Source of the DNA: JAIBBG01 sp040381475
GTDB lineage: Bacteria; Bacteroidota; Bacteroidia; Flavobacteriales_D; Sanyastnellaceae
Length of the DNA stretch: 12,050 nucleotides
Reading direction: 5' to 3'
NCBI GenBank assembly: GCA_040381475.1
Contig: JBEIHH010000088.1
Location: forward strand, 1 to 12,050
In this document: positions 6,601 through 12,050 of the stretch, piece by piece
How the letters are laid out: each line of letters starts with the position of its first letter
How positions within the stretch are numbered: the first letter of the stretch is position 1
Made by a program: the position numbers and the translations under genes
The notes under the pieces: generated by a model
What the model was told of the DNA's origin: nothing
Seen by the model: the letters and a program-made list of their open reading frames with translations, nothing else
The model's database searches: none

Positions 6601-7508
6601 CCCTTTCTACAATCGACTATAGTGTTGTAAACGCAGAAGGTTGGACCAAGGATGAACCAACGAACACGTCAGTGAAGCGTTGTATCCACAACTACAACAT
6701 GCGTTACAACGAAGTACTCGGCTCATACAAGCGCAAGAAATTCCAGTTAACGGTGGGTGATGAACTACCTGCCGGTATTGTAAAACTTGCTAAAGTTTAT
6801 ATTGCTCAGAAGCGTAAACTGCGTGTTGGTGATAAGATGGCCGGTCGCCATGGTAATAAGGGTATTGTTGCCCGTATCGTTCGCGACGAAGACATGCCGT
6901 TCCTGTCAGACGGAACTCCGGTTGACATAGTTCTCAACCCGCTTGGTGTACCATCGCGTATGAATCTCGGACAGATCTATGAAACCGTTCTCGGATGGGC
7001 AGGTCAGAAGACAGGAAAGCGTTTTGCTACTCCAATCTTCGACGGAGCTTCGCTAGACAACATCATGGAAGAAATGACTGAAGCCGGTGTTCCTGAATGG
7101 GGTGTTACTTACCTCTATGATGGTGGAACCGGTGAGCGTTTTGAGCAACAAGCAACGGTTGGTGTGATCTACATGATCAAGCTGAGCCACATGGTTGATG
7201 ACAAAATGCACGCTCGTTCTATCGGTCCATACTCACTTATTACCCAGCAGCCGTTGGGTGGTAAGGCTCAGTTCGGAGGTCAGCGTTTTGGTGAAATGGA
7301 AGTATGGGCACTCGAAGCATTCGGTGCTGCCAACATTCTTCAGGAAATCCTCACCGTTAAATCTGACGATGTAATGGGTAGAGCGAAAGCTTATGAATGT
7401 ATAGTGAAGGGTGAAAACATGCCTCAACCAGGTATACCTGAATCCTTCAACGTACTTCTGCATGAATTGCGCGGTCTTGGTCTCAACATCTCGTTGAATC
7501 AGAACTGA
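3687..7508 (+). CDS. rpoB: DNA-directed RNA polymerase beta subunit
   Basis: The beta subunit forms one pincer of RNA polymerase and part of the active centre. The 1273 residues are full length for Bacteroidota. Rifampicin cluster I is at about residues 474-494, with D477, H487 and S492 (E. coli D516, H526, S531) all wild type, so no classic resistance mutation is present. Cluster II (T-P-E-G-P-N) follows at 524-529. Just before it the usual C-P-I-E-T-P reads C-T-I-E-T-P, with Thr521 equivalent to E. coli Pro560. A lineage-type insertion (SI2/beta-i9 position) occupies roughly 900-1020. The active-site lysines K1050 and K1058 lie in G-D-K-M-A-G-R-H-G-N-K-G. The start is TTG: an in-frame stop lies at 3651, no ATG or GTG intervenes, and the next methionine is far inside the conserved body. 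TTG gives 17 residues before the conserved S-T-K, close to homologues. Confidence 0.98.
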   Translation: MATIKKSDERHNFSSTKSFYEYPDFLEIQLASFREFFQLETNPENRSNEGLYKVFSENFPITDTRNQFVLEFLDYFIDPPRYTIEECIERGLTYSVPLKAKLKLYCTDPEHEDFETIVQDVYLGTIPYMTPQGSFVINGAERVIVSQLHRSPGVFFGQSRHANGTKLYSARIIPFRGSWIEFATDINNVMYAYIDRKKKLPVTTLLRAIGYESDRQILEIFNLAEEVKVSKAGIQRVLGRRLAARVLKTWIEDFVDEDTGEVVSIERNEVVLDRETVLENQHIDVIVESGTKSIILHKEESNSADFTLIHNTLQKDTSNSEKEAVEYIYRQLRNAEPPDLETARGVIDKLFFSEQRYDLGEVGRFRINRKLGNTNSQNRTLTKDDIIQIIKYLIELVNSKADVDDIDHLSNRRVRTVGEQLYNQFAVGLARMARTIRERMNVRDNEVFTPIDLINAKTLSSVINSFFGTNQLSQFMDQTNPLAEVTHKRRMSALGPGGLSRERAGFEVRDVHYTHYGRLCTIETPEGPNIGLISSLCVYAKINRLGFIETPYRKVENGRAVMNNSGVTYLTAEDEDTKVIAQANADIDEKGTFLTSTVKARLEGDFPVTNPENLNLMDVAPNQIASIAASLIPFLEHDDANRALMGSNMMRQAVPLMRPEAPLVGTGLEGRVAADSRVLLTAEGEGTVEYVDSNEIRVRYKRSEEDELVSFNSPVKSYTIRKFMKTNQSTTINLRPLVTKGERVTLGQIMVEGYSTKGGELAIGRNLKVAFMPWKGYNFEDAIVISERVVRDDIFTSIHIDEYTTEVRDTKRGVEELTADIPNVSEDATKDLDENGIIRIGAEVKEGDILIGKITPKGETDPTPEEKLLRAIFGDKAGDVKDASLKVPPSASGVVIDKKLFSRTIKDKKPVKTNEKAIVEALDKEHDKEVMDLKKVLVDKLIAILKDQTCQGVYNYFKEEQIKKGTKFTAKSLSTIDYSVVNAEGWTKDEPTNTSVKRCIHNYNMRYNEVLGSYKRKKFQLTVGDELPAGIVKLAKVYIAQKRKLRVGDKMAGRHGNKGIVARIVRDEDMPFLSDGTPVDIVLNPLGVPSRMNLGQIYETVLGWAGQKTGKRFATPIFDGASLDNIMEEMTEAGVPEWGVTYLYDGGTGERFEQQATVGVIYMIKLSHMVDDKMHARSIGPYSLITQQPLGGKAQFGGQRFGEMEVWALEAFGAANILQEILTVKSDDVMGRAKAYECIVKGENMPQPGIPESFNVLLHELRGLGLNISLNQN

Positions 7509-7612
7509 TCATAATGACTTGGCACAGGCGTCATTCGTGGCGTCTTTTATGAGGGAAGCCGCAAAAAGCCTCCCAACCAGAGAATAAAATGAATTAAATT
7601 CAGAATAAAAAA
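7509..7612 (+). other. rpoB-rpoC spacer
   Basis: The spacer contains two modest inverted repeats. AATGAC (7513-7518) pairs with 7530-7535. An imperfect stem of six pairs with one A-C mismatch joins 7553-7559 to 7568-7574. Neither has a T tract where termination would require one, so rpoB and rpoC are probably co-transcribed, as is usual. The 20 or so bases before the rpoC ATG are strongly A-rich, which fits SD-independent initiation. Confidence 0.5.
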
Positions 7613-10600
7613 ATGCTTCAAGCAAAAAAAGTAGCCCGTCCAACGAGCGATTTCAGATCGATCACCATCAGCCTCTCCTCTCCGGAAGACATTCTGGAGC
7701 GTTCTCATGGTGAAGTTTTGAAGCCGGAAACCATCAACTACCGTACTTATAAGCCGGAACGTGATGGACTTTTCTGCGAGAAAATTTTCGGTCCTGTAAA
7801 GGACTATGAATGCCACTGCGGAAAGTATAAGCGTATTCGCTACAAGGGAATCGTTTGTGACCGTTGCGGTGTAGAAGTAACGGAGAAAAAAGTACGCCGC
7901 GAGCGCACAGGACATATCACTTTGAGTGTACCTGTTGCTCACATTTGGTATTTCCGTTCACTTCCGAATAAAATCGGTTATCTGTTAGGTCTTCCAACCA
8001 AAAAGCTGGATCAGATCATTTACTACGAGCGTTATGTTGTAGTGAATGTTGGACCTGCGCAGCGCCCTGATGGTGAACAATTAACTGAACTGGAATTCCT
8101 TACAGAAGATGAATATCTCGATATCGTAGAAAAACTTCCGAAGGAAAACCAATATCTTGATGACAAGGATGCGAACAAGTTCGTAGCTAAAATGGGTGCT
8201 GAAGCACTGTACGACCTTCTCGCAAAAGTGAAACTCGATGAGCTTTCATATGAACTTCGTCACAAGGCCAATGTTGAAACTTCACAACAGCGTAAGAACG
8301 AAGCGCTCAAGCGTCTTCAGGTTGTTGAAGCATTCCGCGATGCAAACACGCGTGTGGTGAATCGTCCTGAGTGGATGGTAACCAAAGTTGTTCCTGTAAT
8401 TCCACCGGAACTTCGTCCGCTTGTGCCACTCGATGGTGGCCGTTTTGCAACGTCCGATCTGAATGACCTTTACCGTCGTGTAATCATACGCAACAACCGT
8501 CTGAAGAGACTTGTTGAAATCAAAGCTCCGGAAGTGATTCTGCGAAATGAGAAGCGTATGTTGCAGGAAGCTGTGGACTCACTTTTCGACAACTCGAGAA
8601 AGTCTTCAGCTGTTAAGACAGAAAGCAATCGTCCACTCAAGTCTCTTTCAGATTCATTGAAAGGTAAGCAGGGACGTTTCCGTCAGAACCTTCTTGGAAA
8701 GCGTGTCGATTATTCAGCACGTTCGGTAATTGTTGTTGGTCCTGAATTGAAGCTACACGAGTGTGGACTTCCAAAAGATATGGCAGCTGAGCTTTTCAAG
8801 CCATTCATCATTCGCAAGATGATTGAAAGAGGTATTGTGAAGACCGTAAAATCTGCCAAGAAAATTGTAGACAAAAAAGAGGCTGTTGTTTGGGACATTC
8901 TCGAGAACGTATTGAAAGGACATCCTGTTCTCCTCAACCGTGCTCCTACCCTTCACCGTTTGGGTATTCAGGCTTTCCAGCCGAAACTCATCGAAGGAAA
9001 GGCAATCCAGTTGCACCCACTCGTTTGTACGGCTTTCAATGCTGACTTCGACGGTGACCAGATGGCCGTTCACGTTCCACTGGGAAGCGGTGCAATTCTA
9101 GAAGCACAGTTATTGATGCTTGCATCACACAACATCCTCAACCCTGCCAACGGTGCTCCGATTACGGTTCCATCTCAGGACATGGTATTGGGACTTTATT
9201 ATATTACCAAGTCCCGCAAAGGAACACCTGAGCATCCTGCACAGGGTGAAAACAAAATATATTATTCAGAAGAGGAAGTAACCATTGCATTCAACGAAGG
9301 CAAGCTGGATCTGCATGCGAATATCAAAGTTCGCTGGACAGATGTTGCCGGAAATGCAAGCATCATCGAAACAACTTGCGGCCGAGTAATTTTCAATCGC
9401 GTTGTCCCGAAAGAAGTTGGTTTCATCAACAAGCTTCTGACCAAAAAAGCACTTCGTGATATCATCGGTGACATTCTCAAGCACGTAGGTATTGCACGCA
9501 CGGCTCGTTTCCTCGATGACATGAAAGATCTGGGTTACTACTGGGCATTCAGAGGAGGACTTTCCTTCAAACTGACTGACGTGGTTATTCCACCTGAAAA
9601 AGACAAGCTCGTAGCTGAAGCCGGTGCGAAAGTGCAGGAAGTATTCGACAGCTATAACATGGGATTGATTACCAATAACGAACGTTATAATCAGGTAATT
9701 GATATCTGGACAAATACCAACTCGAAGCTCACCAACATTTTGATGAAGCGTCTTGAAACCGACCAGGAAGGATTCAACAGCATCTACATGATGTTTGACT
9801 CCGGAGCTCGCGGTTCCAAAGAGCAGATTCGTCAGCTTGCAGGTATGAGAGGACTGATGGCCAAGCCGCAGAAGAATGCAGCTATGGGTGGTCAGGACAT
9901 TATCGAAAACCCGATCCTTGCGAACTTCAAGGAAGGTCTATCAATCCTTGAGTACTTCATCTCAACCCACGGTGCCCGCAAGGGTCTTGCAGATACGGCT
10001 TTGAAAACGGCTGACGCAGGTTACCTCACACGCCGTCTCGTTGACGTTGCTCAGGACGTTATCATCAATGAAGTTGACTGCGGAACACTTCGTGGAATCG
10101 TAGCTTCAGCATTGAAGAAAGCAGATGAAGTTGTAGAAACACTTGAAGACAGAATTGTAGGCCGTACCAGCGTTCATGATGTTGTGAATCCTGAAACAGG
10201 CGACATCATTGTTGAGGCAGGTGAGCAGATCGATGAGTTCAAAGCAGAGGCCATTCAGGCAGCAGGTCTTGAAGAAATCGAAATCCGCTCGGTACTTACT
10301 TGCGAAAGCAAACGTGGTGTTTGCAGCAAGTGTTATGGACGTGACCTTGCTTCTGCTAAGCTCGTTCAGGAAGGTCTTGCAGTAGGTGTTATTGCAGCTC
10401 AGTCAATCGGAGAACCAGGTACACAGCTGACTCTCCGCACATTCCACACAGGTGGTGCTGCGGGCGGTGGTTCTATCGAAACTGATATCAGAGCGAAATA
10501 TTCAGGTACTGTTGAAATCGAAGAACTTCGTTCGGTTGACTTCATGGCTGATACTGGTGATCTGAAGACAATCGTTGTATCTCGTTCATCTGAAATAAAG

Positions 10601-11917
10601 ATCATCGACGAGAAATCAGGTCTTACACTCACTACTGCAAATATTCCATACGGTTCTACCCTATCGGTAAAACCTGGTCAAAGTGTGAAGAAAGGAGATC
10701 TACTTTGCGAATGGGATCCATACAACAGTGTGATCATCACTGAAGAAGAAGGTACAGTTCGTTTCGACGCTGTTGAAGAAGGTATTACTTTCAAAACAGA
10801 GCTCGACGAGCAAACCGGATTCTCTGAAAAAGTAATCATAGAGACTAAGGATAAGAAGAAGAATCCAGCGATCGAGATTGTGCGCAACAAAGAAGTTGTG
10901 AAGACATACTCTCTTCCTGTTGGTGCTCACCTGAACGTTGAAAACGGACAGAAACTCGGAAAAGGAAACATCCTCGTGAAGATTCCTCGTATGTCTGGTA
11001 AAACAAGCGACATCACCGGTGGTCTTCCACGTGTGACCGAATTGTTCGAAGCCCGTAATCCTTCTAACCCAGCGGTTGTATCTGAGATTGACGGTATCGT
11101 AGAATACGGTAAAATCAAGCGTGGTAATCGTGAAATTTCGGTGACGGCTCGTACCGGCGAAGAAAAGAAATACCTTATTCCACTATCGAAGCATATTCTT
11201 GTTCAGGATGGTGACTTCGTACGTGCGGGTATGCAGCTCTCTGACGGTGCAATTTCGCCGGGCGACATTCTCGACATTCAGGGACCAACAGCGGTTCAGG
11301 AGTATCTTGTGAATGAGATCCAGGAAGTTTACCGTTTGCAGGGTGTGAAAATCAACGATAAGCACTTTGAAGTGATCGTGCGTCAGATGATGCGTAAGGT
11401 TGAAATTACCGATGCAGGTGATACACGCTTCCTTGAAGGTACCAACGTTGACAAAGCAGAATTCCTCGAAGAAAACGAATTGCTGTTCGATAAGATGGTG
11501 GTAATCGATTCAGGCGAAAGCGATCGTTATCAGACCGGTCAGATTATCAGTGTGCGCAACCTGCGTGATGAAAACTCACAACTGAAGCGTAAGGATAAGG
11601 CAGAAATCGTAGCACGCGAAGCTGTGACTTCTACAGCCCGTCCAATGCTCCAGGGTATTACCCGTGCTTCGTTGCAGACAGACTCATGGATTTCTGCTGC
11701 CTCGTTCCAGGAAACTACCAAGGTATTGAACGAAGCTGCGGTGCAAGGAAAGACAGACTATCTCGTAGGACTGAAGGAGAACGTGATCGTAGGTCACCCA
11801 ATCCCTGCAGGTTCCGGAGTGCGTCGTTTCTCGAAGATGATTGTAGGCAACAGCGAAGACTACGTAAATCTCGTAGCCAAGCGCGGCGGACATGTACCGG
11901 CAGAAGAGAAAGCATAA
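7613..11917 (+). CDS. rpoC: DNA-directed RNA polymerase beta' subunit
   Basis: The beta' subunit forms the clamp and carries the catalytic magnesium. The 1434 residues are full length. The N-terminal zinc finger uses C67, C69, C82 and C85. The catalytic N-A-D-F-D-G-D-Q loop has D478, D480 and D482. The bridge helix begins near E-Y-F-I-S-T-H-G-A-R-K-G (F782). The second zinc site is C823, C897, C904 and C907. The trigger loop has L941, R942 and H945 (E. coli M932, R933, H936). About 180 residues between the two trigger-loop halves (roughly 953-1130) are an SI3-type insertion, similar in extent to that of E. coli, before D-I-T-G-G-L-P-R-V at 1133-1141. All catalytic and zinc residues are intact. 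The ATG at 7613 lacks an SD but sits in an A-rich context; the N-terminus matches homologues. Confidence 0.99.
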   Translation: MLQAKKVARPTSDFRSITISLSSPEDILERSHGEVLKPETINYRTYKPERDGLFCEKIFGPVKDYECHCGKYKRIRYKGIVCDRCGVEVTEKKVRRERTGHITLSVPVAHIWYFRSLPNKIGYLLGLPTKKLDQIIYYERYVVVNVGPAQRPDGEQLTELEFLTEDEYLDIVEKLPKENQYLDDKDANKFVAKMGAEALYDLLAKVKLDELSYELRHKANVETSQQRKNEALKRLQVVEAFRDANTRVVNRPEWMVTKVVPVIPPELRPLVPLDGGRFATSDLNDLYRRVIIRNNRLKRLVEIKAPEVILRNEKRMLQEAVDSLFDNSRKSSAVKTESNRPLKSLSDSLKGKQGRFRQNLLGKRVDYSARSVIVVGPELKLHECGLPKDMAAELFKPFIIRKMIERGIVKTVKSAKKIVDKKEAVVWDILENVLKGHPVLLNRAPTLHRLGIQAFQPKLIEGKAIQLHPLVCTAFNADFDGDQMAVHVPLGSGAILEAQLLMLASHNILNPANGAPITVPSQDMVLGLYYITKSRKGTPEHPAQGENKIYYSEEEVTIAFNEGKLDLHANIKVRWTDVAGNASIIETTCGRVIFNRVVPKEVGFINKLLTKKALRDIIGDILKHVGIARTARFLDDMKDLGYYWAFRGGLSFKLTDVVIPPEKDKLVAEAGAKVQEVFDSYNMGLITNNERYNQVIDIWTNTNSKLTNILMKRLETDQEGFNSIYMMFDSGARGSKEQIRQLAGMRGLMAKPQKNAAMGGQDIIENPILANFKEGLSILEYFISTHGARKGLADTALKTADAGYLTRRLVDVAQDVIINEVDCGTLRGIVASALKKADEVVETLEDRIVGRTSVHDVVNPETGDIIVEAGEQIDEFKAEAIQAAGLEEIEIRSVLTCESKRGVCSKCYGRDLASAKLVQEGLAVGVIAAQSIGEPGTQLTLRTFHTGGAAGGGSIETDIRAKYSGTVEIEELRSVDFMADTGDLKTIVVSRSSEIKIIDEKSGLTLTTANIPYGSTLSVKPGQSVKKGDLLCEWDPYNSVIITEEEGTVRFDAVEEGITFKTELDEQTGFSEKVIIETKDKKKNPAIEIVRNKEVVKTYSLPVGAHLNVENGQKLGKGNILVKIPRMSGKTSDITGGLPRVTELFEARNPSNPAVVSEIDGIVEYGKIKRGNREISVTARTGEEKKYLIPLSKHILVQDGDFVRAGMQLSDGAISPGDILDIQGPTAVQEYLVNEIQEVYRLQGVKINDKHFEVIVRQMMRKVEITDAGDTRFLEGTNVDKAEFLEENELLFDKMVVIDSGESDRYQTGQIISVRNLRDENSQLKRKDKAEIVAREAVTSTARPMLQGITRASLQTDSWISAASFQETTKVLNEAAVQGKTDYLVGLKENVIVGHPIPAGSGVRRFSKMIVGNSEDYVNLVAKRGGHVPAEEKA

Positions 11918-11935
11918 TTTCAATTAAAGTATAAT

Positions 11936-11966
11936 AAAAACCCCGTTCGGAAGAATGGGGTTTTTT
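11936..11966 (+). terminator. Intrinsic terminator after rpoC
   Basis: AAAAACCCC (11936-11944) pairs with GGGGTTTTT (11957-11965). The stem continues inward through a G-T wobble, T-A, T-A and C-G pairs to a GGAA tetraloop (11949-11952), which fits the stable GNRA class. Six Ts run from 11961. It begins 19 bases after the rpoC stop and has A-rich 5' flanking sequence, so it could act in both directions. It marks the end of the operon. Confidence 0.94.
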
Positions 11967-12050
11967 GTTGCCTTGCTAACTGGCTTAAACTTACAAGCAT
12001 TCGCAGAAGAGATCTGCTAAATGAACGATCTAACACATAAAGCAAGGATG
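11967..12050. other. Downstream intergenic sequence
   Basis: These 84 bases hold no feature I can support. An ATG at 12021 opens a reading frame that runs to the window edge for only ten codons, with no SD, so whether it starts a gene cannot be judged. No clear promoter follows the terminator. Confidence 0.4.

Noticed and set aside
7509..7612. Hairpins in the rpoB-rpoC spacer as a possible terminator
   Set aside because: The stems are short or mismatched and lack a suitably placed T tract. rpoB and rpoC are normally co-transcribed.
10469..11002. Large insertion in the RpoC trigger loop as a novel domain
   Set aside because: It matches the known SI3-type insertion of Gram-negative lineages in position and approximate size.
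11686..11934. 82-codon plus-strand frame overlapping the rpoC 3' end
   Set aside because: Out-of-frame reading of the conserved RpoC C-terminus; the Arg/Ser-rich composition is typical of a frame shadow.
12021..12050. ATG opening a ten-codon frame at the window end
   Set aside because: Too short to judge, with no SD, promoter or recognisable sequence. It may start a gene outside the window, but nothing here shows it.
1..12050. First eight bases are the reverse complement of bases 12042-12049
   Set aside because: An 8-base match at arbitrary window borders is expected by chance, and there is no sign of a flanking repeat or mobile element.

Overview
The window is a housekeeping transcription and translation locus: tRNA-Trp, secE, nusG, rplK, rplA, rplJ, rplL, rpoB and rpoC, all on the + strand and all complete. 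Protein sequence and gene order point to Bacteroidota. RpoB and RpoC resemble remembered Bacteroides, Flavobacterium and Cytophaga homologues along their whole length. The tRNA-Trp lies directly before secE, as expected downstream of tuf in this phylum. Most start codons sit in A-rich sequence without a Shine-Dalgarno (SD) element, which is also typical of the phylum. I cannot place the organism reliably below phylum; a Cytophaga-, Sphingobacteria- or Chitinophaga-like lineage is a guess.

Layout: positions 1-250 carry no gene that I can support, only two abutting hairpins (34-95) that probably lie beyond an upstream gene outside the window. The tRNA-Trp (251-321) is followed by secE (373-597) and nusG (626-1174). 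A 152-base leader with two possible stem-loops precedes rplK. Then come rplK (1327-1764), rplA (1787-2479), rplJ (2514-3041) and rplL (3087-3461). A strong GC-rich hairpin with a short T tract (3476-3530) and a further 156-base leader separate rplL from rpoB (3687-7508), which begins with TTG. A 104-base spacer leads to rpoC (7613-11917). An intrinsic terminator (11936-11966) ends the cluster. The last 84 bases hold nothing I can identify.

The genes work together as follows. SecE is the small essential subunit of the SecYEG translocon. NusG binds RNA polymerase and tunes elongation. L11, L1, L10 and L7/L12 form the L11/L10-L12 factor-binding stalk and the mobile L1 stalk of the large ribosomal subunit. 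RpoB and RpoC form the catalytic core of RNA polymerase. Clustering them lets ribosome and polymerase synthesis be co-regulated. In well-studied bacteria this happens through L1 and L10 autoregulation and through partial termination between rplL and rpoB, and the hairpin here sits exactly at that last point.

I looked for an undescribed system and did not find one. The points worth a second look are regulatory or fine-scale: the rplL-rpoB hairpin, the TTG start of rpoB, strong SD sequences only at rplA and rplJ, the paired hairpins and a D-arm-like repeat before the tRNA, the rplK leader, and two substitutions in usually invariant motifs (RpoB Thr521, L1 Ser219).
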